Below are positions 25,433 to 34,002 of a DNA stretch of 64,000 bases, in pieces (within the stretch, counting starts at the first letter, position 1; each line of letters begins with the position of its first letter). Source of the stretch: Mesorhizobium loti (GTDB lineage Bacteria; Pseudomonadota; Alphaproteobacteria; Rhizobiales; Rhizobiaceae); the NCBI RefSeq assembly GCF_002858745.1, contig NZ_PJRO01000006.1, forward strand, positions 124,001 to 188,000, read 5' to 3'. The position numbers were made by a program, and so were the translations under genes. The notes under the pieces are model-generated. The model had not been told where the DNA came from. It did not search any database and saw only the letters and a program-made list of their open reading frames with translations.

Positions 25433-27046
25433 GTGCGCCGCATACTGACGACTGTTTCAGCTCTGGCGATCTGCGCTCCGGCCTTCGGCCAGAGCATCGA
25501 TAGCCAAGGTGCAGCCCAGGTCCAGAAGGATATCGCCCGCTATCTCGGCAGTCAGGCTTTCGAGAAGGGCGTGATCAAGGTCGAGCCTAAGGGTGACGCC
25601 TATCAGCTCACGATCGATTTCAAGGCGCTGGTCAATGCTTTCCCCAAGCAGGATTTCGTCAAATTCGACGTGCCCGCCTATGTGCTCGCTGTGAAGCCGC
25701 GTTCGGACGGCAGCTGGGATGTCTCGAGCGCGCTGCCGGCCAAGGCAACGTTCGAGGTGAAAACCCCGGAAGGACAGCAGAACACCGAGATGGAGATCAA
25801 GGACGGCAAGTTCTCGGGCCTTTATGATCCGGCTCTGGCTGCGTTCACTGCCATGACGTCGTCGATGGCGGGCATGACCATGGCGTCGAAGGATCCGAAA
25901 TCGAGCGTGCAGGCCAGCGCCGGCGCCGCCACGATGACGGGAACCGGCACGAAGGCTGCTGACGGTGGTGTCGACTTCGCCATGACCCAGACTGTCGCCG
26001 ACTTCAGCGAGACGGTGACGATCGACGATCCCGAAAGCGGCATGAAGGTGCCGCTCACGTTCCATTCACCGAACCTAGCTGTGGATGCGACCGCAAAGGG
26101 GCTACGCAGCCGCGCGATACTCGACCTCGTTGCCTTCGGCGTTGCCAACCAGGAAGAGGCCAAGGTCAAGGCCAATCAGGCGGAGTTGAAGACGCTGCTT
26201 CTGGCTGCACTGCCGGTCTGGCAGCGTTTCGACGGCGCCTACAACTTCAAGGATTTCAAGGTCGGTACGCCGCTTGGCGAATTCGGCATGACCGAGCTGG
26301 TCGCCAAGTTTGGTGCCGACGGCGTCAGCCAAAACGGCAAGCTGAGCTACGGCCTCAAGGCCAGTGGCCTTTCGGTGCCGGCAATCGCTGCGCAGATGCT
26401 GCCGACCTGGAGTGTCTCGCTGTTGCCGACCGATATCGAACTCAACTTCGGTGGTGCCAACCTCGATCTCGATACTATGGCCAGGAAGGCCATCGACACG
26501 TTCGACCTGACCAAGGAGCCGCCGCTGCCGGCCGATTTCGGCGACAAGATCGGCGCAGAGTTCCTGGCCAAGTCGCCGAAGGTGTTGATCGAGCCGAGCA
26601 CGATCAAGAACAAGGACACCGAGATCGCCTTTAACGGCGAGGTCCGCTTCCCGTTCGACAAGCCTGATCCGACCAAGAAGCCGGACATCGATCTGACGGT
26701 TACGGTGTCTGGCTACGACAAGATCGTCGCAACGCTGCAAGAGGCGGCCAAGACGACGCCAGACGCCACCAACGCTGTTGCCGCGGCATTGGCAATAAAG
26801 GGATTTGCCAAGACATTGCCGGACGGACGCATCGAATGGGTGGTGAACGGCAAGTCGGACGGCAGCGTCGCTGTCAATGGCGTTACCGTCAAAGGTCCAG
26901 ACCCGGTCGTCGATCCGGCCGAAGACGGGGCAGCCGGTGATGATGCAATCCTGGAAGAGGGCACAGATCCGGCTCTGGACTCCACCGAGCCTGCGGAAGA
27001 GGGAGCAGGCCAGGAAGAACAGGCTCCGCAGCAGCCTGCGCAGTAA
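25433..27046 (+). CDS. Exported 537-residue protein of unknown function
   Basis: Begins at GTG 25433 with GGAGACC upstream and a signal peptide (MRRILTTVSALAICAPAFG). The mature protein is long, hydrophilic and beta-rich, with weak internal repetition of strand-turn units (LTIDFKALVNAF, LSYGLKASGLSVPAI, IAFNGEVRFPF). There are no cysteines, metal motifs or catalytic signatures I can point to. The last 50 residues are acidic and Glu/Pro/Gln-rich. The pattern suggests a periplasmic structural or binding protein. It is monocistronic, ending at a strong bidirectional terminator. I do not recognise a characterised family. Confidence 0.7.
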   Translation: MRRILTTVSALAICAPAFGQSIDSQGAAQVQKDIARYLGSQAFEKGVIKVEPKGDAYQLTIDFKALVNAFPKQDFVKFDVPAYVLAVKPRSDGSWDVSSALPAKATFEVKTPEGQQNTEMEIKDGKFSGLYDPALAAFTAMTSSMAGMTMASKDPKSSVQASAGAATMTGTGTKAADGGVDFAMTQTVADFSETVTIDDPESGMKVPLTFHSPNLAVDATAKGLRSRAILDLVAFGVANQEEAKVKANQAELKTLLLAALPVWQRFDGAYNFKDFKVGTPLGEFGMTELVAKFGADGVSQNGKLSYGLKASGLSVPAIAAQMLPTWSVSLLPTDIELNFGGANLDLDTMARKAIDTFDLTKEPPLPADFGDKIGAEFLAKSPKVLIEPSTIKNKDTEIAFNGEVRFPFDKPDPTKKPDIDLTVTVSGYDKIVATLQEAAKTTPDATNAVAAALAIKGFAKTLPDGRIEWVVNGKSDGSVAVNGVTVKGPDPVVDPAEDGAAGDDAILEEGTDPALDSTEPAEEGAGQEEQAPQQPAQ

Positions 27047-27074
27047 ATCGGGAGCCAACCGGCCAATGCAAAAG

Positions 27075-27106
27075 AAAGCCCCGCCTGGATCACCAGCGGG
27101 GCTTTT
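27075..27106. terminator. Bidirectional Rho-independent terminator
   Basis: AAAGCCCCGC (27075-27084) pairs with GCGGGGCTTTT (27096-27106), with an inner CTGG/CCAG pairing, and T runs on both strands. It serves the exported protein upstream and the converging HAD gene. Confidence 0.85.
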
Positions 27107-27132
27107 CCTTGCGATAGGCTTGTAAGGCCTTC

Positions 27133-27786
27133 TTAAAGACCCAGCGCTTGCGCAATCTTCGGTGCGGCTTCGTGCCAGTCCTGCACCACAATCAGATCCT
27201 CTGGCAAAGGAGGCAGGAAAGCGCGCAGCGAGTTGTCCGCCATCAGATGGAACAGGTGCGCGTCATTGACCGAACCTCGCGCGGAAATCAGGTTGTTGGG
27301 TTGATCGTCGACAAACGCGACTGGACGCCCTTTGTCGCCACGCAGTTTCGCCACTGCCGGCCCCTTGGCCATTTCGGTGGTGAGTAGCGGATAGCGAAGC
27401 CCGAGCTGATCAAGATGCGAGCGCCGCGCCAGGCGGTGCTTATGCGGCATTGCCGTCAAAAGCACGATTTCGGCTCGATCTTCCAGGGAGCGCAGCGTAT
27501 CTGCAGCACCTTCGGCCAGATATTGCCAATCTGCCTGGCCTGCAAAAAAATCGTCAAGCAGAGTATGCACTTCGTGCTGCTCTGCGACGCGGCCGGTGGC
27601 CTTTTCTGCAACATTGCCAGTCAGGCGAAACGAGGCGAAGGTCAGGTCATAACCGCGAACTTCCAGAAAGCGCGGAAACGGCCGGATGAATTCAAGGATC
27701 ACATCGTCGACATCGAGCACCAGAAGGGGGCGGTCATCGCTAGCAAGTTCCGCGATCTGGCGGGCTGTCTCTGGGTCATCACTCAT
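27133..27786 (-). CDS. HAD superfamily hydrolase
   Basis: A 217-residue phosphatase-type protein. Motif I is LVLDVDDVI (nucleophile Asp25 region, DxDxx), motif II Thr is in LLTAMP, motif III Lys is in MAKGPAVAKL and motif IV is the FVDDQPNN pair of acids. A helical cap of about 70 residues lies between motifs I and II (C1 type). The substrate is not predictable. ATG 27786 overlaps the stop of the DUF3572 gene by three bases (ATGA), so the pair is coupled. A role in phosphate or nucleotide turnover near the divK/pleD locus is possible but unproven. Confidence 0.82.
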   Translation of the reverse strand: MSDDPETARQIAELASDDRPLLVLDVDDVILEFIRPFPRFLEVRGYDLTFASFRLTGNVAEKATGRVAEQHEVHTLLDDFFAGQADWQYLAEGAADTLRSLEDRAEIVLLTAMPHKHRLARRSHLDQLGLRYPLLTTEMAKGPAVAKLRGDKGRPVAFVDDQPNNLISARGSVNDAHLFHLMADNSLRAFLPPLPEDLIVVQDWHEAAPKIAQALGL

Positions 27787-28085
27787 GTCGAACGCTCGTA
27801 ATCATCTTGGTTGCCGAGGGGCAGGGCACGCAGCGCCTTACCCACCGATGCCGGCGGCGTGCCGGTTTCTTCGCAGAAACGCATCAATGTCGGCTCGTGC
27901 GCCAGCACGAACTGCAACACGCCGGCGAGGAAGCCGGGTTCACTGGCTGCGCGCCGGATAGAACTTGCCTCGATACCGGTGATCGCCAGGAAACGCGGCA
28001 GGAGTTCGGCGTCGCCGGCAACGAAAGCCAGCGCGTTGATGGCAAGCGCCTCAGCCTGTTCACGCATTGACGCTGCGTCTGCCAT
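27783..28085 (-). CDS. DUF3572 family protein
   Basis: A 100-residue all-helical protein matching DUF3572: LAINALAFVAGDAELLPRFLAITGI, then FLAGVLQFVLAHEPTLMRFCEETG and a basic end. ATG 28085 has AAAGG five bases upstream; an upstream TTG at 28106 is less likely. The stop overlaps the HAD gene start. The family is confined mainly to Rhizobiales and its function is unknown; its constant position beside divK has been noted in relatives only as synteny. A hairpin lies 50 bases upstream, between this gene and divK. Confidence 0.8.
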   Translation of the reverse strand: MADAASMREQAEALAINALAFVAGDAELLPRFLAITGIEASSIRRAASEPGFLAGVLQFVLAHEPTLMRFCEETGTPPASVGKALRALPLGNQDDYERST

Positions 28086-28134
28086 CGCTACCTTTGATTC
28101 CAGCAATGATGATGAGTCTGCGTCTGGAAGTAGT

Positions 28135-28163
28135 CACAAGCATTGCCAAGGGCAAGGCTTGTG
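28135..28163. promoter_or_regulatory. Hairpin between DUF3572 and divK
   Basis: CACAAGC then TTGCC pair with GGCAA then GCTTGTG around an AAG loop, 12 base pairs with a single A/G mismatch. It lies in the divergent promoter interval, so it may be an operator or the leader of either gene. Confidence 0.45.
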
Positions 28164-28326
28164 TCACATTGCCGATGTTTTGTTGCGGGCAAGCCGATCG
28201 GATTTCGGGCCGTCGGTTTGCGTTTCGTCAATCATCTCGCGCTAAAGTTAAACCGGGTTTGGGCGTTCTTTGTTGGAACGCAATGCGACGGTTTCCATGC
28301 GGGGAGCGCCGTCGGAGCGGGAAATT

Positions 28327-28698
28327 ATGCCGAAGAAGGTAATGATCGTCGAAGACAATGAGCTCAACATGAAGCTCTTTCGTGACCTCATCGAGGCCAG
28401 CGGCTACGAAACCGTGCGCACCCGCAACGGACTTGAGGCGCTGGATCTGGCGCGCAAGCACCGACCCGACTTGATCCTCATGGATATCCAGTTGCCGGAA
28501 GTTTCAGGGCTCGAGGTGACTAAATGGCTGAAGGAAGACGACGAATTGCACGTCATTCCAGTCATTGCCGTCACTGCATTCGCCATGAAGGGGGACGAGG
28601 AACGCATCCGTCAAGGCGGTTGCGAAGCCTACATTTCCAAGCCGATCTCGGTGCCACGCTTCATCGAAACTGTAAAATCCTATCTGGGTGACGCCTGA
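28327..28698 (+). CDS. divK: Cell-cycle response regulator DivK
   Basis: Single REC-domain protein of 123 residues. The phosphoacceptor is Asp53 in [10 protein letters not shown], with the acidic pair Glu9 and Asp10 (VEDNE), switch Thr in VTAFAM and Lys in YISKP. In alphaproteobacteria DivK is phosphorylated by PleC/DivJ-type kinases and restrains CtrA through DivL/CckA, so it governs polarity and division asymmetry. It is followed 33 bases later by pleD, the standard alphaproteobacterial pairing. GCGGGAA precedes the ATG. Confidence 0.93.
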   Translation: MPKKVMIVEDNELNMKLFRDLIEASGYETVRTRNGLEALDLARKHRPDLILMDIQLPEVSGLEVTKWLKEDDELHVIPVIAVTAFAMKGDEERIRQGGCEAYISKPISVPRFIETVKSYLGDA

Positions 28699-28731
28699 TG
28701 ATTGCCCGATGTTTGCCTGGAGCCGCATGAG

Positions 28732-30105
28732 ATGACAGCCCGTATCCTTGTCGTCGATGACGTGCCGGCCAATGTGAAGCTGCTCGAAGTTCGACTGTTG
28801 GCCGAGTATTTCGAGGTGCTGACGGCATCGAGCGGCCCGGATGCGATTGAGACCTGCGAGAATGGCAAGGTCGACGTTGTCTTGCTCGACGTGATGATGC
28901 CGGATATGGACGGGTTCGAAGTATGCCGCCGGCTCAAAAGCGATCCGGCCACCTCGCATATTCCCGTGGTGATGGTTACCGCACTTGACCAGATCACGGA
29001 TCGCGTGCGCGGGCTGGAGGCTGGTGCCGACGATTTCCTGACCAAGCCGGTCAACGACCTGCAGCTTATGACGCGGGTGAAAAGCCTCGTCCGCCTGAAG
29101 ATGCTGACAGACGAATTGCGACTACGGGCCTCCACCACCCGCAACATCGGCATCGAGGAATTGCTGAGCCGCAACCTTGCCGATGAGGATTCTCTGCCCA
29201 ACGTCCTTTTGATCGACGAACGCCAGAGTTCAACGGAACGCATTCAGAAAGTGCTGCGGGGCAAGGCGACACTGGACGCGGTGAAAGACCCGCATGCCGG
29301 CTTTTTCCAGGCGGCAGAAACGCCCTACGAGTGCATCCTGATTTCGACCGATTTCACCGACTTCGATCCACTGCGGCTCTGCTCCCAACTCCGTTCGCTC
29401 GATCGTACGCGCTTTGTGCCGATCATGCTTTTAGCAGATCCCGGCGAAGAAGATCGCGTCATCCGTGGGCTCGAACTCGGCATCAATGATTACCTTACCC
29501 GGCCGATCGATCCGCATGAGCTGACAGCGCGCTTGCGCACGCAGGTTCGTCGCAAACGCTACAATGATCAATTGCGGGCCTCCGTCACCCAGACGATCGA
29601 GATGGCCGTAACGGACGGCCTGACTGGCCTCCACAATCGCCGCTATCTCGACAGCCATTTGCAGACTCTGTTCGACCGGGCGGTGGCGCGTCGCCGTCCG
29701 TTGTCGATGATGATCACTGACCTCGACCGCTTCAAGGCGATCAACGACACCTATGGCCATGACGGTGGCGATGATGTGCTGCGTGAATTCGCGCACCGGC
29801 TGCGCAAGAATGTGCGGGGCATCGACTTGGCCTGTCGCTTTGGCGGCGAGGAATTCGTCGTCGTGATGCCGGATACGGAAGGTGTGGTCGCGGAAAAAGT
29901 GGCCGAACGCATCCGCGCTGAAATCGCTCGCTCGCCCTTCGCGATCGGGCGCGAGGGCAAGAGCGCCGAAGTTACCATCAGCGTTGGTGTTTCCTCCCTG
30001 CTCAAGGGAGCAGACACGGTGGAAGATCTGATCAAGCGGGCGGATATCGCCCTCTATGAGGCCAAGAAAAGTGGCCGCAATCGGGTGGTGGCAAAGGCCG
30101 CTTAG
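28732..30105 (+). CDS. pleD: Diguanylate cyclase PleD (REC-REC-GGDEF)
   Basis: A 457-residue polarity regulator that makes cyclic di-GMP when phosphorylated. The first REC domain (1-120) has phosphoacceptor Asp53 in LLDVMMPDMDG. The second, adaptor REC (about 150-270) lacks a clean phosphoacceptor, as in Caulobacter PleD. The GGDEF domain (about 285-455) has GGEEF at 371-375 and an RGID inhibition (I-site) motif at 362-365, so product feedback should occur. ATG 28732 puts the protein at MTARILVVDD; a longer frame from 28702 is not needed. It completes the divK-pleD pair. Confidence 0.93.
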   Translation: MTARILVVDDVPANVKLLEVRLLAEYFEVLTASSGPDAIETCENGKVDVVLLDVMMPDMDGFEVCRRLKSDPATSHIPVVMVTALDQITDRVRGLEAGADDFLTKPVNDLQLMTRVKSLVRLKMLTDELRLRASTTRNIGIEELLSRNLADEDSLPNVLLIDERQSSTERIQKVLRGKATLDAVKDPHAGFFQAAETPYECILISTDFTDFDPLRLCSQLRSLDRTRFVPIMLLADPGEEDRVIRGLELGINDYLTRPIDPHELTARLRTQVRRKRYNDQLRASVTQTIEMAVTDGLTGLHNRRYLDSHLQTLFDRAVARRRPLSMMITDLDRFKAINDTYGHDGGDDVLREFAHRLRKNVRGIDLACRFGGEEFVVVMPDTEGVVAEKVAERIRAEIARSPFAIGREGKSAEVTISVGVSSLLKGADTVEDLIKRADIALYEAKKSGRNRVVAKAA

Positions 30106-30150
30106 CGCAGGAGCGATCGGTTGTTTCTGCCGGTAACGCTAGCCGTTTAC

Positions 30151-30184
30151 CTTAACCGGCGCGAATCTCCGGTGCGTGGTTAAG
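30151..30184 (+). terminator. Possible pleD transcription-end hairpin
   Basis: CTTAACC (30151-30157) pairs exactly with GGTTAAG (30178-30184), 45 bases after the pleD stop. There is no good T run, so termination may be inefficient. Confidence 0.4.
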
Positions 30185-30224
30185 AAAGTATTGCTTTTCA
30201 TCAGCGCTTGCGCAAATGTGCAGC

Positions 30225-30400
30225 CGCTAACGAGGAACTGTTCGGTGCGGGGGCGAAACCGGCACGTTCCATTGATACCCCATGATGCTCAGGTCCGCCG
30301 CATCTCCTGGGTCCGTGGGGTCGGCCGGCCGGCGTTGGCATATAGTGGCCTCCTCGTACCGCTGCCATCCGCCGACCGGCCCCCTTATTCTTTTTTTAGC
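30225..30400 (+). ncRNA. Candidate structured small RNA in the pleD-rpmG gap
   Basis: The 417-base gap between pleD and rpmG has no credible gene but holds three consecutive stems followed by a T run. Stem 1: GGAAC (30234) with GTTCC (30266), continued by GTGC/GCAC. Stem 2: ACCCCA (30277) with TGGGGT (30316), and CTCAGG with CCTGGG inside. Stem 3: GGCCGG (30323) with CCGGCC (30376), CGGCG with CGCCG, and GGCA with TGCC, closing a 22-base loop that contains CCTCCT, complementary to the Shine-Dalgarno core. TTTTTTT follows at 30391. Bases 30317-30320 could pair with either stem 2 or stem 3. The strand is set by the T run. It does not match SRP RNA, and I cannot assign it to a known rhizobial sRNA family. 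Confidence 0.5.
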
Positions 30401-30470
30401 CGTTGTGCCACCGTGCCTGGGGAATAACGCCCCTGGACATGGCTGGCGTCCGTCTTGCGTGCCGGCGGAA

Positions 30471-30497
30471 ACAAAAACGCCGCCCCAAGGGCGGCGC
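30471..30497 (-). terminator. rpmG Rho-independent terminator
   Basis: On the minus strand CGCCGCCC/GGGCGGCG (30478-30485 with 30489-30496) closes on a three-base loop and is followed by a T-rich tract (complement of ACAAAAA, 30471-30477). Confidence 0.85.
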
Positions 30498-30523
30498 TTT
30501 GGCATTCCAATTTGAAAACCAGA

Positions 30524-30691
30524 TTACTTGATCTTGGTTTCCTTGAACTCGACATGCTTCTTTGCGATCGGGTCGTACTTGCGGAACGACAGCTTGTCGG
30601 TCTTCGTGCGGCTGTTCTTGCTCGTCACGTAGAAGAAGCCGGTATCGGCGGTCGACAGAAGCTTGATCTTGATGTTTGCGGCTTTGGCCAT
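30524..30691 (-). CDS. rpmG: 50S ribosomal protein L33
   Basis: A 55-residue ribosomal protein, [20 protein letters not shown]... to ...FKETKIK, found by hand translation. The order of strands [10 protein letters not shown] and [18 protein letters not shown] is that of bacterial L33. There are no cysteines, so this is the zinc-independent (C-minus) form, made whether or not zinc is scarce. It has its own TTGACT promoter and its own terminator. It is on the opposite strand to divK-pleD. Confidence 0.95.
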   Translation of the reverse strand: MAKAANIKIKLLSTADTGFFYVTSKNSRTKTDKLSFRKYDPIAKKHVEFKETKIK

Positions 30692-30771
30692 GGTGTTCGT
30701 CCGTTAATTGTCTTGGAGTTCGAGCCGCTGGAACACGGGGAAAACACCCGGACGCGGGAAACTTGGCCGGA

Positions 30772-30799
30772 CACATAAAGAATGCTTCCGGAAAGTCAA
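30772..30799 (-). promoter_or_regulatory. rpmG promoter
   Basis: On the minus strand TTGACT (30799-30794), a 16-base spacer and TATGTG (30777-30772), about 80 bases before the rpmG ATG. Confidence 0.6.
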
Positions 30800-30845
30800 G
30801 TCCGCGCGGGATTGTTGCCCGTAGTGGTTGGCTCGCCGATGCCCG

Positions 30846-32741
30846 TCAGCTCGTATGGGCGACCAGCCGGTTTATGGTCTCGGGGAAGAAATCCCGAGCC
30901 GACCAGCGCTTGCCGAACATCATGTCGTACTGCAGGTAGCGATAGTCGCGGATCAAAGGCTCGATCTGCTTTTGTCTTGCCCAATCGATGGTTGCTTCGT
31001 TGTCTGTGGCCAGAAGGACGTTGCGGTCGATCGTGCTGTACTGCTTGCTCACCTCGCCGAGGAAGCCGGTGTAATAGGGATGTGCGATGCCTGCCGCCTT
31101 GAGCAGATGGTAAGGCAGGAACGCAGGGCTGACGGAGCCAATGTCCTTGGCAAGGCCGGTGCGGTTTGACCACACGACCAGCGGCGTTTCGCGATGTAGC
31201 TTCATTTGGTCGGGCGCTTCTCTGCGCGGCGCGACATTGTCTTTGAGGAAGCCGGTTTCCACGTAGACCGGGCCCAACGGCGGCAGGTGATCACCGAAGA
31301 AGACGATTACCGTCGGACGATCCCGTTTCTCGGCCCAGTCGATCAGGCGTTTCAGATTGCGGTCCGCATCGGCTGCACCTTCAGCGTAAGACAGAAGCGA
31401 ATCCTTTGCCCACTGGCTGATCGGCGCTTCAACGGTGTGGGAAGCATCGACATAGCGATTGGGCTCATAAGGGCCGTGGTTCTGAAGGCTCACGGCGAAA
31501 TAGAAGAAGGGTTCTTCTGAAGCATCGGCTGCCGAAATGAGCTGGTCGGTCATCGCCTTGTCGGAAGCGAGCGGTCCACGCTTTTCCAACGGCATCGTCT
31601 CCTCCGACTGGAAATCGTCGAAACCGAAATCGGCGTAAACCGCGGTGCGATTCCAGAACCAGTTGGTGCCCGGATGGAATGCTTTGGCGGAATAGCCCTC
31701 GCTCTTCAGGAATGTAGCAAGGGAAGGCACCGGCGCGCGAACATATTGCTGGTAGGGAATCGACCCTGCCGGCAGGAAGGCGTTGGAAAACCCGGTCAAT
31801 GCTTCGAATTCGACATTTGCAGTCATGCCGCCGAACTCCGGCGACAGCATGGAACCGGAACGGATCTGACGCACAGTCGCCAACGGATCTGGCTTGATCG
31901 ACACACCTGGCAGGATGGTGGGATCCCAGAAGGATTCGCTCATCACCATGATGATGTCCGGCTTGTCGTCCGGCACCGTTGTGGCCGCCGCAGGTTTGGC
32001 GATGGCCGCAATTGCCTTGTCCGAATAGCCTGCAGGTGCGCCGACATGTGCCATCGGCACATTGAGTGCAAAGGCGAGCGCGAAGCCGTTGGAATTGTAG
32101 TTTTCCTTCTGATCCCACATCATCGGGATGATCTGCAGACGGTCGCGCGTCCAAGAAAAGGTCGCGTAGTCCATGATCGAGACAAAGAAAGCCAGGAGCG
32201 GAATCGCGACCGTCAAGCGTGCAAGACGAGCTTTGTAGCGCAGAGTGGGGGTGCGACGGCGCCACATACGCCACAGCATCACCACCAAAGCCAGCATCCC
32301 GGCAATGCCGGTTGCCAGTGCCACGCCGGTCCAGGGTCGCTCTCGCACCAGCAGGGGCATCAGTTCGACGATCTGGCGCGCATAAAGGAAGTCGGTCGGA
32401 TAAAGCGGATCGCCAAGGTAGCGCGACTTTTGATGTCCAACGAAGGCAAGTGCCAGGGTCAAGGGCGCAAAAATCATCACGCTTTGATGGTTGCGACCGA
32501 GCAGTGCATCGAGGCCGATCAGGATAAGCGTGAACAGGATGACTGTGGTCCAGCCGGGCTTGGAGGGCTGAAGAAAAAAGCCGAACGTGCTGGCGAGATC
32601 ACCGCGAAAGATCAGCTCGATGGCGAATACCAGAACGGCCGACGCAATCAGCGTCGTTACGCAATAGCGCAAGGCACGCCGTTCCTCACCCGGCTCGAAG
32701 CCGGGGACGGCGGTGTCGTGTCTATGCTTTGGCGCGCTCAT
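30846..32741 (-). CDS. LtaS-type phosphoglycerol transferase (sulfatase-fold membrane enzyme)
   Basis: A 631-residue protein with about five N-terminal transmembrane helices (within 25-225) and a periplasmic sulfatase-fold domain (about 265-600). The metal-site regions are MVMSESFWD, the catalytic-threonine segment VEFEALTGFS, and VVFFGDHLPPLG. Family members move phosphoglycerol from phosphatidylglycerol onto an acceptor; in rhizobia the acceptor is typically periplasmic cyclic beta-glucan, though this is inference here. ATG 32741 follows GGGAG; nine upstream residues are unlikely. A triple PHO-box-like repeat lies 52 bases upstream, in the space shared with fabD. Confidence 0.78.
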   Translation of the reverse strand: MSAPKHRHDTAVPGFEPGEERRALRYCVTTLIASAVLVFAIELIFRGDLASTFGFFLQPSKPGWTTVILFTLILIGLDALLGRNHQSVMIFAPLTLALAFVGHQKSRYLGDPLYPTDFLYARQIVELMPLLVRERPWTGVALATGIAGMLALVVMLWRMWRRRTPTLRYKARLARLTVAIPLLAFFVSIMDYATFSWTRDRLQIIPMMWDQKENYNSNGFALAFALNVPMAHVGAPAGYSDKAIAAIAKPAAATTVPDDKPDIIMVMSESFWDPTILPGVSIKPDPLATVRQIRSGSMLSPEFGGMTANVEFEALTGFSNAFLPAGSIPYQQYVRAPVPSLATFLKSEGYSAKAFHPGTNWFWNRTAVYADFGFDDFQSEETMPLEKRGPLASDKAMTDQLISAADASEEPFFYFAVSLQNHGPYEPNRYVDASHTVEAPISQWAKDSLLSYAEGAADADRNLKRLIDWAEKRDRPTVIVFFGDHLPPLGPVYVETGFLKDNVAPRREAPDQMKLHRETPLVVWSNRTGLAKDIGSVSPAFLPYHLLKAAGIAHPYYTGFLGEVSKQYSTIDRNVLLATDNEATIDWARQKQIEPLIRDYRYLQYDMMFGKRWSARDFFPETINRLVAHTS

Positions 32742-32792
32742 GCCGCTCCCTGACCATCCCTTCGCCAATTCACTAGTCCCCCGACCGCAAAT

Positions 32793-32821
32793 GTGTCACG
32801 CAACTGTCACTCAAATGTCAC
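32793..32821. promoter_or_regulatory. Triple PHO-box-like direct repeat
   Basis: Three heptads, GTGTCAC (32793), CTGTCAC (32804) and ATGTCAC (32815), each followed by an A-rich tetrad, start exactly 11 bases apart. This is the PhoB operator layout (CTGTCAT plus four bases, repeated). It reads on the plus strand, pointing toward fabD, but lies 52 bases from the phosphoglycerol transferase start and 188 from fabD. Confidence 0.65.
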
Positions 32822-33009
32822 AAAAAACTAGCGCCTGTGGCGAAATTTAGAAGAGCCAGCAAACGAATCGTGTTCGATTTTCATCATGATTGATCGCTGC
32901 GAGGGCCTCAGGGGTGTTGTACGGAACGGCATGTGAAGGTCGTGCCGGGCTTGACTTGTCGATCGGGCTTGCGCACAGGGCAGGCGAGATCAAGCAATTG
33001 GAGCTCGCT

Positions 33010-33951
33010 ATGGCGGTCGCGTTTACCTTTCCGGGGCAGGGCAGCCAGTCGGTCGGCATGGGCAAGGATCTGGCTGATGCCTTTCCCGAAGCCCGGCGCG
33101 TCTTCGAAGAAGTAGACGAGGCGCTCGGTGAAAAATTGTCGGCTCTGATCTGGGACGGACCAGAAGAGATGTTGACGCTGACGGCCAATGCGCAGCCGGC
33201 CTTGATGGCAGTCTCCCTGGCCACCGTCCGCGCGCTCGAAGCGCGCGGTTTTTCTTTGAAGGACAAGGTGGCATATGTCGCCGGTCATTCGCTTGGCGAA
33301 TATTCAGCGCTTGCCGCCGCCGGCTTCGTCTCGGTGGCCGATGCGGCGCGGCTCCTGCGCATTCGCGGCAACGCCATGCAGTCGGCGGTACCCGTCGGGG
33401 AAGGCGCGATGGCTGCTATCATCGGTCTCGAACAGTCGGATGTCGAAGCCGCCTGTTTGGAAGCCTCCAAGGGTTCTGTCTGCCAGGTCGCCAATGACAA
33501 TGGTGGGGGCCAATTGGTCATCTCGGGCGCCAAGGCAGCTGTCGAACTCGCTGCCAGGCTTTGCACCGAGAAAGGCGCTAAGCGCGCCCTGATGTTGCAG
33601 GTCTCGGCGCCATTCCATTCGGCGCTGATGGCGCCTGCCGCCGAGGCCATGCGCGAGGCTCTGGCCAATGTTGCCAAGCATACGCCGGTTGTTCCGGTTG
33701 TTTCGAATGTGTCGGTTTCACCAACCGGCGATCCCGATACGATTGCAGCCCGCCTGGTCGAGCAGGTGACGGGCCGTGTACGCTGGCGCGAGACAGTGGA
33801 ATGGTTCGGCGCCAATGGCGTGACCACGCTCTACGAGATCGGCGCTGGCAAGGTTCTTTCCGGTCTGGCGCGCCGTATCAATCGTGACATCGCAGTGGCT
33901 TCTGTGGGTAATCCTGCCGATGTCGATGCTGCCGTTGCTGCACTGGCCTGA
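33010..33951 (+). CDS. fabD: Malonyl-CoA:ACP transacylase
   Basis: Loads malonate from CoA onto acyl carrier protein for fatty acid synthesis; 313 residues. The active Ser94 is in GHSLGEYSA (92-100) and the catalytic His203 is in APFHSALM; the opening FTFPGQGSQ is characteristic. ATG 33010 follows GGAGCTC. It leads fabD-fabG-acpP-fabF, the standard bacterial cluster with acpP here between fabG and fabF. It is divergent from the phosphoglycerol transferase over a 268-base interval that has a triple PHO-like repeat. Confidence 0.94.
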   Translation: MAVAFTFPGQGSQSVGMGKDLADAFPEARRVFEEVDEALGEKLSALIWDGPEEMLTLTANAQPALMAVSLATVRALEARGFSLKDKVAYVAGHSLGEYSALAAAGFVSVADAARLLRIRGNAMQSAVPVGEGAMAAIIGLEQSDVEAACLEASKGSVCQVANDNGGGQLVISGAKAAVELAARLCTEKGAKRALMLQVSAPFHSALMAPAAEAMREALANVAKHTPVVPVVSNVSVSPTGDPDTIAARLVEQVTGRVRWRETVEWFGANGVTTLYEIGAGKVLSGLARRINRDIAVASVGNPADVDAAVAALA

Positions 33952-34002
33952 GAAACCTGATGACCCCACCCGTGTGCAGGGTGTGCTTGAAAGGGACGAA
34001 AC

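Noticed and set aside
30225..30400. Signal recognition particle RNA or tmRNA in the pleD-rpmG gap
   Set aside because: The SRP core GGTCAGG...GGAAGG motif and tmRNA tRNA-like ends are absent.
30176..30515. Short open frames in the pleD-rpmG gap
   Set aside because: No ribosome site, no plausible protein features, and the sequence is dominated by RNA-like stems.
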